From NCBI GenBank assembly GCA_016710235.1, contig JADJLG010000001.1, positions 186,001-250,000 on the forward strand: DNA of 64,000 bases. Reading direction: 5' to 3'. The notes beneath the pieces are model-generated. The model did not search any database, had not been told where the DNA came from, and saw nothing but the letters and a program-made list of their open reading frames with translations. A program made the translations under genes and the position numbers. Source of the DNA: Saprospiraceae bacterium. GTDB taxonomy: Bacteria > Bacteroidota > Bacteroidia > Chitinophagales > Saprospiraceae. This document shows, piece after piece, positions 9,664 to 21,358 of this stretch (its first letter is position 1; each line of letters begins with the position of its first letter).

Positions 9664-10182
9664 ATGGATTCACTGAAGGCTTATTGTATCCCCTTGAGAG
9701 GAATGAAAGATGGACTGCATCAGTTTGAATTTGAACTGGATGGAAGTTTTTTCAGGCATTTTGAATCAGAATTGGGAGACAAGTTGAAGATGGAGGTAGC
9801 GTTAGAGCTCAACAAGCGTCCGGACTTGAGCGAATTGTCTATTGATTTAGCCGGTTCACTTCAGGAGGTTTGTGACAGGTGTCTATCCACCATTCATCTA
9901 CCGATCAAAAGTCTATACAAGGTTATTCTCAAAAATGGTGATGAAGAGAGCGATGATCCGGACCTCATCTACATTCATCCGGAAGCAAACGAGCTCCAGT
10001 TAGCGCCATTGATTTATGACTTCGTTGTCCTTTCTCTACCTTTATCAAATGCGTTGGAAGGCTGTCAGGAGATGCAACCAAAACCGTGCGACGAGCTAGT
10101 GCTACAGAGGTTGGACAGCTTGAATGAGGTCAGTGAAAATCCAATTTGGGACGAATTGAAAAAACTGAAAGAAACAGATTAA
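9664..10182 (+). CDS. yceD: YceD / DUF177 family protein
   Basis: 172 residues from ATG at 9664; an upstream GTG at 9625 would start inside the promoter. The family features are the C-x-R-C segment QEVCDRCLSTIHLPI (about residues 73-78), the acidic stretch GDEESDDPDLIYIHP, and the C-terminal CDELV...NPIWDELKKL, which ends the conserved domain. YceD is linked to 23S rRNA accumulation and is regularly encoded just upstream of rpmF. Here rpmF starts 11 bp after the stop, the classical arrangement. It probably acts in large-subunit biogenesis in the cytosol. Confidence 0.92.
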   Translation: MDSLKAYCIPLRGMKDGLHQFEFELDGSFFRHFESELGDKLKMEVALELNKRPDLSELSIDLAGSLQEVCDRCLSTIHLPIKSLYKVILKNGDEESDDPDLIYIHPEANELQLAPLIYDFVVLSLPLSNALEGCQEMQPKPCDELVLQRLDSLNEVSENPIWDELKKLKETD

Positions 10183-10193
10183 ATTTTTTTGCA

Positions 10194-10397
10194 ATGCCTA
10201 ATCCGAAGTGGAGACATTCCAAAACCAGAAAAAGAAAGCGCAGAACGCATTATAAAGCAGAAGCGCCACAGATCTCTACATGTAAGACTACAGGAGCAGT
10301 ACACATGTATCATCATGCATATTGGCATGAAGGCAGCATGTACTACAAAGGCCAAGTTGTGATTCCTGCAGCAGAATCTACAGCAGCTGAATCCTGA
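10194..10397 (+). CDS. rpmF: 50S ribosomal protein L32
   Basis: 67 residues starting MPNPKWRHSKTRKRKRRTHY, the canonical bL32 N-terminus of Bacteroidota. The body APQISTCKTTGAVHMYHHAY lacks a full set of four zinc-ligand cysteines; only one Cys is present, so this is a zinc-independent form. The C-terminal tail ends in AAESTAAES. It starts 11 bp downstream of yceD and is surely co-transcribed. The usual fatty-acid genes plsX and fabH do not follow; instead there is a 291-bp non-coding stretch with no gene that I can support. Confidence 0.97.
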   Translation: MPNPKWRHSKTRKRKRRTHYKAEAPQISTCKTTGAVHMYHHAYWHEGSMYYKGQVVIPAAESTAAES

Positions 10398-10688
10398 TAA
10401 AGAATCTAACGTTCGATCTGCAAAATGCATCGACTTCTCTGTCGATGGTATGATCTGTTATTTCAATCCATTGGATTTCTTTCGAGATTAATCGTGAAGT
10501 ATTGACTTGGAAATGCTATTCCACATATCCGTATTTGAGCGAGATGATGTATTTGGGATTCTGGTGTTTGCAAGAACTTAAATAGAATCTTCACGCCTTT
10601 GGCAAGGATCTTTTCCTATGTCAATAGGTTAAAATGCAGCTATCGGGCGAATAAATAAAAGCACAAAATTCTAATTGAATTTACAAGC

Positions 10689-12059
10689 TTACAAGCTCTC
10701 CAAAAACTTGACCAAAGCAAGCCTGTCTGTTTTACTCAGCTTTCTGAAATTTTCTTTACTGGTCTCAGATTCGCCACCGTGCCACATGATAGCCTCTTCA
10801 AGGGTTTTTGCCCTGCCATCATGGAGGTAATTTGCATTTGGACCTCCTACAATTTTAGTCAATCCCAAGCCCCAAAGTGGTGGAGTGCGCCACTCGTTTC
10901 CGTTGGCGTCAAATTCCGAACGGTTGTCGGCAAGCCCATCACCCATATCATGCAATAGCAAATCTGAGTATGGGAAGATTTTTTGATTAGAAAGAAAACT
11001 ATACTCTGCATGTGTTCCTGTCACAAATTTAGGTTGGTGGCAAGCTGTACAGTTCAGGTCATAAAACAACTTCTTTCCTTTCCTCACCTGTGGATCAGTA
11101 GTATTTCTCCTTTGTGGAATCGCAAGTGATTGAGTATAAAAAGTTGCTGCTTTCAATGTGTTCTCGTCTATCTCAGGGTCATCCATTATGTTGTCCATTT
11201 GACTTTGTCCGAAGCAATTTTCTATTGGAAACCTGGGATTGGTAATACCCATATCCTGATTGTATGCTCCCGCTGTTTGTTGCAATAAACTCGGTTGTCC
11301 TGCTTTCCACCCAAATCTTCCCAGAGACCTGCCATTGGTGTGGTGGTCCCATACCCAATTCGCTTTTCCTGAGATTCCGTCTGCATCAGAATCATCTGGA
11401 TCTGCCAGAGTCAATATATCGGATTCTGAAATGGCTTCGATCAGCCCCAATCCTATCACAGGAGGCGCTATTCTCGGAGACATAAGATAATGGTCCGGTA
11501 AAGGTAAATACGGATTGACAAGGCTAAAATTCGGTTTTGTCAAAGTGATCTGGTCGCCATCAACATACTGCAAAGTAGCGGAATAATGTTGCCACTCTAA
11601 TTTGGCTTCAGCCTTTTTGCCAAATAAGGCTTTGGTTTGAAGCTGCCCCCCAAAATTTGGTATCCCCAATGGTTCTCCAGTAGGTTCAGCTCCCGGGACG
11701 CTAATCCTTATCAACAGTCCTCTTAAGTCATTGGCATCAATAGGGAAAGGTGATCGGCCATTAGAGAGGTGACAACTTTCACAGGAATTTTGGTTAAACA
11801 CAGGTCCCAGACCACCATTGATGAAATTGGGTGCTGTCACGAATATATCGCCGAACGCTTTGTCTGCATCGCGATGAAAATCCAGTTCTGTAGAACTCAA
11901 ATTTGGAGCAGGCTGTTCGAAAATTTTGATAAATGTACCGGTAATTGAAGTTTCCCCTCCTAATTTTAAGTCCTCCACTTCCTCAAGTACCGTTACCTCA
12001 TTCTTGCATCCAAAGAAGGCACAAACTAATGCAAACAAGACAACATTCAAACGCATCAT
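10689..12059 (-). CDS. Di-heme oxidoreductase-like (DUF1111/DHOR) lipoprotein
   Basis: 456 residues. The N-terminal signal ends with the lipobox FFGC (Cys18). Two c-type heme sites are visible: CESCH at 93-97 and CTACH at 337-341. The C-terminal WRTPPLWGLG and YLHDGRAKTLEEAIMWHGGE are typical of the di-heme peroxidase (MauG/CcpA-like) fold used by DUF1111 proteins. It is probably a periplasm-facing redox lipoprotein. It lies 3 bp after the imelysin gene and downstream of a porin, a combination seen in iron-regulated loci, so a role in iron uptake or oxidation is inferred and not shown. Confidence 0.9.
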   Translation of the reverse strand: MMRLNVVLFALVCAFFGCKNEVTVLEEVEDLKLGGETSITGTFIKIFEQPAPNLSSTELDFHRDADKAFGDIFVTAPNFINGGLGPVFNQNSCESCHLSNGRSPFPIDANDLRGLLIRISVPGAEPTGEPLGIPNFGGQLQTKALFGKKAEAKLEWQHYSATLQYVDGDQITLTKPNFSLVNPYLPLPDHYLMSPRIAPPVIGLGLIEAISESDILTLADPDDSDADGISGKANWVWDHHTNGRSLGRFGWKAGQPSLLQQTAGAYNQDMGITNPRFPIENCFGQSQMDNIMDDPEIDENTLKAATFYTQSLAIPQRRNTTDPQVRKGKKLFYDLNCTACHQPKFVTGTHAEYSFLSNQKIFPYSDLLLHDMGDGLADNRSEFDANGNEWRTPPLWGLGLTKIVGGPNANYLHDGRAKTLEEAIMWHGGESETSKENFRKLSKTDRLALVKFLESL

Positions 12060-12062
12060 CTT

Positions 12063-13127
12063 TTAAAGATTTGAAATGATTGGCAATATTTGTTCTTCCA
12101 GGGTCTGCTGCAAATTTCGAACTTTTTGTTGGGCATTTTCAACGCTTGATTTAGCATTGAAAATCGCTGAGGTGAATGAGCCCGGGATGGACTCAATTGC
12201 TATAATAGCATCTTCAATGTCCTGTTTTACTTTCTTGTCAGCAAGGCTATTGGACGATGAAATGACATTCGAAATCCCTAAGCCTGTACTTCCTTTGTAA
12301 ACTCCTGTGTATGCATTCTGAATGCTTCTGATATTATCGGCAAAATCCTGCTTAGAGTTAGAACTGAATCTGCTTTCTTCCAAATTAACGTTTTGCTGGC
12401 TCAGTGGGTCATTGATCTTGCCGTTAGCTACCTCATCGGCAATCACAACCAAACCATTCACTATCTCTTCCAACGCTGCCTTCTGGGAAGGATAAACGCT
12501 GGTATAACCTGTTTTTCCAGCATTGATTACATTTGCTAGAAAATTGTGCTGATCCGGCTTCCAGGCATAATACAATTGTTGTGTAGCACCCTCAAGACTC
12601 TGTGCACAAGCTCGCAGATACTCGAATTCGCGCGAAGTAAAACTGTTAAAGCTTTTTGAACCGCCAACTCCAAAAATGAGGTACTCGATGGTGTGGAAGC
12701 CTTTCAGTGTCCCATCCAATCCATCAATATAGGCTTTTGAGAGCACTTCCGGGCTTGCCAACACCGCATCCAGATCCGGTTGGTTGACAGGCCAACTGTC
12801 AATAGCAGAATCTATACCTTGTTGGTCAACTGGTCCAAATAAAAATCCTTCTGACTGCTCCCAGGGAACGCGAGCATCACGCCAAGCTTGTCTTGCAAGT
12901 TCCAAATTTGTTTCAGAAGGGTGAGTTTCTAAATTTGTCAGGGCAGTAACCAGATCCTGGGTTTTTGTGTCCAGTTCAGCATAGGTGACAAGTATCACAT
13001 CATTAGCTAAATTCAGCAAGATCTTGCTGTAATCTGTTGTAATATTTTCTTCTTTCCTACAGGTAGCAAACAATAAAATACTTATCGTCAAGCAATATAT
13101 CAATTGGTTAATCTTGGTTCTAATCAT
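12063..13127 (-). CDS. Imelysin family lipoprotein (iron-regulated, IrpA-like)
   Basis: 354 residues. Lipoprotein signal with the acceptor Cys23 (LFATC). The family hallmark GxHxxE appears as GFHTIEYLIFG at 143-153, and the W-x-D-A-R-x-P-W-E motif (AWRDARVPWEQSEGFLFGP) at 81-100 is the first imelysin helix signature. Imelysin-like proteins resemble the M domain of EfeO and are thought to bind or deliver iron at the cell surface; despite the name, protease activity is doubtful. The gene sits between a porin (25 bp upstream) and the di-heme protein (3 bp downstream), so the three make one operon. Confidence 0.92.
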   Translation of the reverse strand: MIRTKINQLIYCLTISILLFATCRKEENITTDYSKILLNLANDVILVTYAELDTKTQDLVTALTNLETHPSETNLELARQAWRDARVPWEQSEGFLFGPVDQQGIDSAIDSWPVNQPDLDAVLASPEVLSKAYIDGLDGTLKGFHTIEYLIFGVGGSKSFNSFTSREFEYLRACAQSLEGATQQLYYAWKPDQHNFLANVINAGKTGYTSVYPSQKAALEEIVNGLVVIADEVANGKINDPLSQQNVNLEESRFSSNSKQDFADNIRSIQNAYTGVYKGSTGLGISNVISSSNSLADKKVKQDIEDAIIAIESIPGSFTSAIFNAKSSVENAQQKVRNLQQTLEEQILPIISNL

Positions 13128-13152
13128 TACATTCTAGGTTAAATTTTTATAA

Positions 13153-14427
13153 TTAAAATTCAAACGCAAAACCGGCAATAAATGTTCGTTCGTGTCTGCC
13201 TCCTTGCACACTGGTTGGTGCCGGAGCACCTACAACTCTATCAGAATACTGAGCCTTAAAATGAACTTCGTCTATCCATTTGCACACCATACCCACAGTC
13301 CAGGATTGTCGTTCCCAACGAGGATTATTGAAAATTAATCCCTGAGTTTTGAACTGCGTATCGTAATAATCAAATCGTCCAAATAGTAAAAAGTCTCTTT
13401 TCATTTCCGTCAGAAGCAAACCTTTTTCGCCAAAAATGGAAAGACCTGCCTCAAAAAATCCTCCAATAGCAGCAGCACCTACCGGAGTTCGTTTGACATT
13501 CAGATTATTTGAAAGATTGCGATTTTGATTTGACAATGCTTCTGAATTTCCCAGTTCTCCATAAAAAGCCATCGCACTCAGCTGAATAGGCTCATGATTA
13601 TACTGAACATGTAGCTCAGCCATTCCGATCGGAGTCTGAATGTTTAGGTCCGGTTTAGGCCTGTTGGCTGATGATGAATTGCTGCCATAAGCAGAAATGC
13701 CAATCAAGAAAACTTTGCTTTTTCTATAATCCAATCTTCCACATAAGGCAAAATTTTCAGCATTCACCATTTCGAATCGTCTCTGATTGCCACGTTTGAT
13801 CCAGTTATTCGAATTAAAATTACTGTTGTCCAAACCATTAACCAAAGAGAGCTGCCATTGCCAATTTCTTTTCTTTCCAAATTTGCCGTACAACAATAAA
13901 CCGTTTTCGGTCCAGTTTTCAGGGAGTATTTGAATTTCAGTTTCAGAAATAACAGCGGTAAGGTAATCTGTAGGCTCATCTTTCTCAAACATCATTGCAA
14001 AAGGCATCTTCACTCTTCCTATTTGAAGCTGAATGTCCTTTTTCAATCCAAACTCTACATTCATTTGTTCAATCAAGACCTCACCTCCCTTGCTCACTTC
14101 GTACTCAAACTCTCCGAATTCTTCGAATCGGTCAAATTCCACACTGACCCCAGTCCCCCCATGTTCGAATTCCAACTCAGTATTGAGTTTGATTCGATCC
14201 GTCCAACGATAAGCAAAATCAAGTATAAAACGTTCATTATCAATAGCATTCCTCTTTATAGAGTCTGTCTGCCAATTGAAATTATAGTAATTCATGGCAC
14301 CATATCCGGAAAACGAAACTCGTTCCAATTTTTTAGAGATTGAGCCAAAATCTGCTGGGTCTGTTTGTGCAAACATCCATAAAGGCAGACAAATCAATAG
14401 CGGAAATAGTACAATATGCTTCATCAA
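13153..14427 (-). CDS. OprO/OprP-type porin-like outer membrane protein
   Basis: 424 residues with a cleavable signal peptide (ends FAQTDP near residue 22). The rest is a predicted beta barrel: alternating aromatic and polar strands, LQIGRVKMPFAMMFEKDE (phosphate-selective porin O/P family signature region), SWTVGMVCKWIDEVHFKAQYS, and a terminal strand ending in AGFAFEF with the aromatic C-terminus required by the BAM machinery. First gene of the porin-imelysin-DHOR operon. It likely forms a channel for an anionic solute or chelate linked with iron supply. The specific solute is not deducible. Confidence 0.8.
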   Translation of the reverse strand: MMKHIVLFPLLICLPLWMFAQTDPADFGSISKKLERVSFSGYGAMNYYNFNWQTDSIKRNAIDNERFILDFAYRWTDRIKLNTELEFEHGGTGVSVEFDRFEEFGEFEYEVSKGGEVLIEQMNVEFGLKKDIQLQIGRVKMPFAMMFEKDEPTDYLTAVISETEIQILPENWTENGLLLYGKFGKKRNWQWQLSLVNGLDNSNFNSNNWIKRGNQRRFEMVNAENFALCGRLDYRKSKVFLIGISAYGSNSSSANRPKPDLNIQTPIGMAELHVQYNHEPIQLSAMAFYGELGNSEALSNQNRNLSNNLNVKRTPVGAAAIGGFFEAGLSIFGEKGLLLTEMKRDFLLFGRFDYYDTQFKTQGLIFNNPRWERQSWTVGMVCKWIDEVHFKAQYSDRVVGAPAPTSVQGGRHERTFIAGFAFEF

Positions 14428-14809
14428 GAATAATTAATAACCAGTGTATGCTTTAAGTTTATATACAGCAAATAAATTTTGTCAAATGATGAATAATTTC
14501 ATTTCTCTGATGAGGACTATTAAACTAAATTAGTAAGTCTGGGTATTATATCGACCATTGAGTTGAATTAAATGATGCGACCAGAAATACTAATAGAATA
14601 AATAGAATTTACAGATACTAGCCACTACAAATTGCAATGTATTCCGATTTAAATTTTGTTTTTAGATCGATTACTCTATATTTGTTGATGGAATATCTTG
14701 AATAATTCTATCAATCAATGTTGTTTGTGTAAATTAGATGAGGCATTTTATATAGAAAAATATTTAGGATTTCAATTGATCATTTTTACTATGGCGCTGA
14801 GGCATCTAA
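14428..14809. other. Non-coding A+T-rich gap
   Basis: 382 bp between the porin start and the first decayed gene. It should hold the porin operon promoter. I see no gene, no strong hairpin and no repeat; a full TAnnTTTG box close to 14427 is not evident. Confidence 0.4.
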
Positions 14810-15267
14810 ACTTATAATTTCATTGGAAGCCAATTCTATAAATTCGGATCGATAAAGGCGCTTACCTATCACGAGACGGCTCATGCATCTCACTTCATCA
14901 AGGCGGGGCCCAGTTTTGGATAGATTTGGTGCAAACTGAGAAAAACGGCATCTTGTTTCATGGCGGAAATCCATACCACCAGTCGGGAGGCATAGTCGAT
15001 ATATCAAAAGCTTGGGCTTATCGTGTAGGTTGGTTCTTTGCCGAAAAACACTATTCTGCAATACATTTTTTACCATTGTTTTACTATTTAGATAAAATAC
15101 GAAATCATGAAAATGGACATATGCCTTGTGGTGTCTTATAAGATCTCAAAGATGCTGAGCCATTCGGGATACAATACAAAGGAGGCTATTGCTGTTTTGG
15201 TGGCTTTCCTGTCAATGACAATGTACAGGGATTTGACAGCAGTCAGATATTCAATTTACTAGGATAA
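14810..15267 (+). pseudogene. Remnant of a secreted HExxH metalloprotease-like gene
   Basis: Three frames carry consecutive pieces of one protein-like sequence. Piece 1 (to about 14929) reads KALTYHETAHASHFIKAG, with an HExxH-type zinc motif. After a frame change near 14925 the next piece reads WIDLVQTEKN ... NPYHQSGGIVDISKAWAYRVGWFFAEKHY and ends in a stop at 15138-15140. Beyond that stop the sequence still looks coding: EPFGIQYKGGYCCFGGFPVNDN, finishing FNLLG-stop at 15265-15267. No start codon or signal peptide remains. I take it as a decayed metallopeptidase-like secreted protein; the family is not recognised beyond the zinc motif. Confidence 0.55.
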
Positions 15268-15375
15268 AGTACCAAATCCCCTAACAATTTTTATACAAAA
15301 TTCAAATCAACATTTAGTAGCAACAATCCAAGCTTAGTTCAAGATTTAGAAAATTTATTCAATTCATATTGATAT

Positions 15376-16042
15376 TATGTACTTGAAATTAATAAATTGC
15401 TTTGCCTTTTTTTCTCATTATACTCATGCATAGATTCTGGATCAAATTGTCCTGGAGATATTAAATTACCTGTGTCAATCAATCCTTACAAACCCTATTA
15501 TAATATCGGCGATACGATTACCATCTCTTCAAAGTTCCATAAGTTATTGTATGATCAAAAAACTGGGTAATTTTATGATGCAAGCGATTATAGATTTTCA
15601 CCAATAATTGAACTTAGTGCTGTAGATAGTGCAAATATCCCTTATAGGGGAACTCAATTTGCCCATTATGCACAGCTGATCGTCGATGATAGCGTAAAAT
15701 TTGACCTAAATTCATTTTCTCGTCCAGAAAACTCTTCCTACTTAAATGGTGAATATTCTATAGATAGAGACAGTATTTTTTTTGGAAGTCAAATTTAAGT
15801 TAAATCGAAAAGCTAACTTATGGCTTTATATTGAAAGTGGTTACAGTAGAAATTGTAGTTTACAGAGAAATAGTATGTTTAATTGTCGTCCTGGTAGAGA
15901 AATACTTTTTAATTTATTATCTCCGGATAATAGTATAGAGTTGATGAGGAAATATAGATTCATTGATCCAAATTATAGCGTACTTTCAGATTCAATTACA
16001 AAATTTTACAATCGAGCGTCATATTGCTTTGAAGTAAGATAG
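15376..16042 (+). pseudogene. Broken lipoprotein gene (two frameshifts and an in-frame stop)
   Basis: ATG at 15376 opens a signal-peptide-like start (MYLKLINCFAFF). A shift at a T run near 15405-15411 is needed to continue as LLYSCIDSGSNCPGDIKL, a plausible lipobox. The frame then reads VSINPYKPYYNIGDTITISS, hits one TAA at about 15571, continues to 15798, and needs a second shift at the T8 run near 15775-15782 to join the last part, VKFKLNRKANLWLYIESGY ... SYCFEVR-stop at 16042. Reassembled it would be about 220 residues of unknown function. Both shifts are in homopolymers, so sequencing error is possible, but the TAA is not explained that way. Confidence 0.55.
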
Positions 16043-16172
16043 TTTGACTACATGTTGTATTAAGGATGAACAGTCAGGGATTTTATGACTTGAGATCCCT
16101 GATATTCTATAAATCGTACGGATCAGGTTCAAAAAATCAAACTATCCGCCCAGATTCAATAAAATAAGTTTT

Positions 16173-16211
16173 TTAAAAAAAAAGTGCACCGGAAATTCTG
16201 CCGATGCACCT
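16173..16211 (-). terminator. Rho-independent terminator of katG
   Basis: On the minus strand a stem GTGCATCGG / CCGGTGCAC (one mismatch, 8-nt loop, arms 16201-16209 and 16184-16192) is followed by nine T (16175-16183). It lies about 75 bp after the katG stop. Confidence 0.75.
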
Positions 16212-16283
16212 GATTTATTCTCAGCTGATGAGCTCAATCCACAATTATTCAAGACTGTACCAGCAGCTGTTCTAAATATTATT

Positions 16284-18458
<2,175 letters not shown>

Positions 18459-18466
18459 TTTTCCTA

Positions 18467-18883
18467 CTATTTAAATTTTCCTGTGATTTGAAGTTTGATA
18501 TCTTTAATTTTAAAATTTTTCATTTTTTTCCCTCTGAAATAATTATTTAATATACTGTCGAGCTCAACATCTACATAATCTTCTATCCGATCTGTCTCCT
18601 CACAATATAAATGATGGTGACTGCTGAGTACAGCATCGTAGCGCATGATACCATTTTCGGTTTTTACGCGCTTCAAAAGCTTATTCTCTACCAATGAATC
18701 CAAAACCTTGTATACCGTTCCAACCGAGATATGCGGGTGGTGGTCCTTGATAAAATGGATGATATTCTCTGCACCAGGGTGATTATTGAGCTGGTAACAA
18801 GCCTCCAATATCGCCACACGTTGAGGAGTAACCTTGAGTTGCTTCCCCTTCAATTTTTCGATTATCTCAGACTTGCTTACCAT
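18467..18883 (-). CDS. perR: Fur family transcriptional regulator, PerR-like
   Basis: 138 residues. The winged-helix domain has KVTPQRVAILEACYQLNNHPGAE and the recognition region HPHISVGTVYKVLDSLVENKLL; the dimerisation domain has SSHHHLYCEETDRIEDY. Only one Cys of the usual first CxxC is kept (CEET instead of CxxC) and no second CxxC is found, so the structural zinc site of classical PerR is lacking. That is the odd feature here. Position directly before katG points to peroxide sensing and repression of the operon, including itself. Cytosolic DNA-binding dimer. Confidence 0.88.
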   Translation of the reverse strand: MVSKSEIIEKLKGKQLKVTPQRVAILEACYQLNNHPGAENIIHFIKDHHPHISVGTVYKVLDSLVENKLLKRVKTENGIMRYDAVLSSHHHLYCEETDRIEDYVDVELDSILNNYFRGKKMKNFKIKDIKLQITGKFK

Positions 18884-18890
18884 GATTCAG

Positions 18891-18923
18891 TTCTAAATAA
18901 GAATCATTATTATATAAGAATAA
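18891..18923 (-). promoter_or_regulatory. Candidate PerR/Fur operator before perR-katG
   Basis: Just upstream of the perR start is an A+T-rich block with two direct copies of ATAAGAAT (18897-18904 and 18914-18921, 17-bp period) and a partly palindromic TTATATAATAATGA core. Spacing and composition resemble Fur/PerR boxes. The assignment is by similarity and position only. Confidence 0.4.
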
Positions 18924-18952
18924 CGCAACAGACCCTACCTTGTTGTACATGA

Positions 18953-19283
18953 CAAGCAAAAAACCAAAACCAGATGAATAATGCCCAAATTTTATAGATA
19001 AAATAAGAAAATTTCCATCAAATCAACCCAAATATTGATCTCTACATCACAGCACCGGTCATCAAGTCAGCTACATTGAAAATTTCAATTTTATATGCCA
19101 CAGTCGAACTTTCCCATTCCATTGCTCGTACTTTAAATATGCATCATCTTCAACTCAAACTCATCCGGTTATTTTTGTACCTGTAAAACAGTGCACCATC
19201 CTCCAAAATTATTAAGTGTAAGGTTTTATCCAGACAAATTCTGCACAAGAACCTTAGAATGGTAATTCATTGAAAGTTAAAAT
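18953..19283. other. Non-coding gap
   Basis: About 330 bp between the perR promoter region and the hydroxyacid dehydrogenase stop. I find no gene, hairpin terminator or repeat that I can support. Confidence 0.35.
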
Positions 19284-20255
19284 TTATTTCTTCAATACTT
19301 CCGGATTTGCAAATTCAACAAGGGTTCCGTTATCAAAGCGAATAATATTCTCAAATGCTTTAGAAAAATACAACTCATAGCTGTTCCACTCGACATAACC
19401 CAGATGGGGCGTACAAATTACCTGATTATATTTTAAAAGCGGAAAATCCGGATCGTATATCGGTTCATTTTCAAATACATCCAGGGCTACAAAAATATTT
19501 TTTCCACTCTTCAGAACATTTTCCAGGCCATTTTTCTCGACAAGTTCTGCTCTTGCAGTATTTATAAAAAAAGCGCCATCTTTCATCATCATCAAATCTT
19601 CGGTTTTTACCAATCCAAATGTTTGTGGGAGGAGTCTCAAGTGAAGTGTTACCACATCCGCATTACGGAAAAAATCCTCTTTGGAAGCCGCAGCGGTAAA
19701 TCCCTGTTCGAGAGCCTTCTGCCTTGAACTTTCACTACCCCAAACCAAAACTTCCGCTCCAAATGCTTTGGAATATCGCGCAATCCTCTGTCCAATTTTA
19801 CCATATCCCCAAATTCCAATTGTCTTCCCATAAATGGATTGGCCGATATTGATCTGCCACTTTCCTTGCTTCATAGCGATCATCGCCTCGGGCAATTTTC
19901 TGACTGAGTTCATGATGAGAGCCCAGCATAGCTCGGCCGGGGCAATTGGAGAGCCAATGCCCTCAGCAACACAAATACCGCGCTCTGTACACGCATTTAG
20001 ATCCAGGTGTGGAGCAATTTTTCCCGTTTGGCTGATCAATTTCAAATGAGGCAACAACCGAAGCAACTCCTCATTGATCACCGTTCGCTCACGGGTCAGC
20101 ACCAGGACTTCGGCATCGCCAATAATTTTAGCCAGTTCCTGCGGATTTCTTTCCGCGCGATGACTCAGAACAATATCATAGCCATCTAATAATTGAAAAC
20201 ATTTGAGATGCCGGATAACATCCTGATAATCATCTAAAATACAAACTTTCAACAT
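19284..20255 (-). CDS. D-2-hydroxyacid dehydrogenase family protein
   Basis: 323 residues, the family's usual length. NAD-binding Rossmann motif GIWGYGKIGQRIARYSKAFG lies near 147-166. The catalytic triad positions are visible: Arg in INTARAELVEK, Glu in DVFENEPIYD and His in CTPHLGYVEWNSYE. Such enzymes reduce 2-keto acids to D-2-hydroxyacids or act as phosphoglycerate dehydrogenases. The substrate is not identifiable, and the lack of a C-terminal ACT domain speaks against a full SerA. It stands alone, flanked by gaps of about 300-400 bp on both sides. Confidence 0.92.
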   Translation of the reverse strand: MLKVCILDDYQDVIRHLKCFQLLDGYDIVLSHRAERNPQELAKIIGDAEVLVLTRERTVINEELLRLLPHLKLISQTGKIAPHLDLNACTERGICVAEGIGSPIAPAELCWALIMNSVRKLPEAMIAMKQGKWQINIGQSIYGKTIGIWGYGKIGQRIARYSKAFGAEVLVWGSESSRQKALEQGFTAAASKEDFFRNADVVTLHLRLLPQTFGLVKTEDLMMMKDGAFFINTARAELVEKNGLENVLKSGKNIFVALDVFENEPIYDPDFPLLKYNQVICTPHLGYVEWNSYELYFSKAFENIIRFDNGTLVEFANPEVLKK

Positions 20256-20549
20256 TATAATCTAAAATTTCCCTGTAAAATGGACCCCTCAGAATTCAAT
20301 AAGGACTCACAATTCACAATGGTAAAGTAGCGAAAAAATCATCCTAACTAAATAAGCCCCAAACAATCCCAAAAAAATTAAAGCTCTTGACTAGAAAATC
20401 AATATGCTGCTATTATTCCATACATCATGGATAAGTTTTCCACTCTAAGCATTTTCAAAGATTCGCTCTAACTCTGCATGAGTTTGAATATAAATCATGA
20501 GTTTTTAGCAAATGTTTGATGAGCAGACCTCACTAAAAAAACACAATAA

Positions 20550-20921
20550 TTATACTCGAGATGAATTTATCTTGTGGAAATATATATAAGATATCGCCAG
20601 GACTCCCAATACAATAAAAGGGAAAAATGCCTGAAACCCTAAACCATCCACCGCAGCATGACTTATAGAAGCAAACACAAAATCAAAAGCAAAACCGGCA
20701 TAAGCCCATTCTTTAATTCTTCTTGGGATCTGGGGTACGATCAAGACAATTGAGCCTAAAACTTTGAAAATTACCAGAGCATTGCCAAAGTAAGCCGGGT
20801 AACCGAGGTGCCTAATTCCCTCCTTAGCCATCTCCGTTTGAAAAGTCAAAAGTGGCATCAATCCTTCAAACAAAGCAATCAAGATTGTAGCAATCCAAAA
20901 AATAATCTTTTCCTTTTTCAT
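20550..20921 (-). CDS. DoxX-like membrane protein
   Basis: 123 residues with four hydrophobic segments (about 7-25, 45-65, 70-88, 96-115). The sequence EGIRHLGYPAYFGNALVIFKVLGSIVL is typical of the DoxX_2 group, whose members are small integral inner-membrane proteins of uncertain function. The segment PRRIKEWAYAGFAFDFVFA before the third helix also fits. It stands alone on the minus strand. No redox partner is nearby, so no role can be given. Confidence 0.8.
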   Translation of the reverse strand: MKKEKIIFWIATILIALFEGLMPLLTFQTEMAKEGIRHLGYPAYFGNALVIFKVLGSIVLIVPQIPRRIKEWAYAGFAFDFVFASISHAAVDGLGFQAFFPFIVLGVLAISYIYFHKINSSRV

Positions 20922-21358
20922 AAATTAACGATATGATGATATAAGTATATATATATGGTTGTCGGTTCTTCCATTCAAAAATCAATACTAAAATTACTAA
21001 TCCTATATGATAACAGAGAACAAATATCGCCAGCTATCAACAGCATCAAGTCGATTTGAAAAGACAAACATAATATTTTCCAAGATATCAGTCCAACTAA
21101 TTTCCTTATCCGGAAAAAGAGAATTCCTACTGAGTACGGTTAGTTGTATATATCGTCTTCCAGGACATTGGAAATTGCTCGAGTAGAGTAATACAAATGC
21201 CTCTAGAAACTACTTCATAGAGATTCTCTATTCAATGCAAAAACTAATACGCCAAGTAGAGATAATAGAAAACCAAACCTACCCAATACCCCGATTAACC
21301 GAACAAATTCACACCTGCCAGCCCTACATCCAAACTCCCTAAAGATCAAAGCTTAGGA
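20922..21358. other. Non-coding gap with short AT tract
   Basis: 437 bp upstream of the DoxX gene. It starts with a short alternating TA tract at about 20945-20955. No open frame, repeat or RNA-like structure that I can support. Confidence 0.35.

Noticed and set aside
20940..20960. Alternating TA tract as microsatellite
   Set aside because: Only about 12 bases, not adjacent to a start codon; common in A+T-rich DNA.
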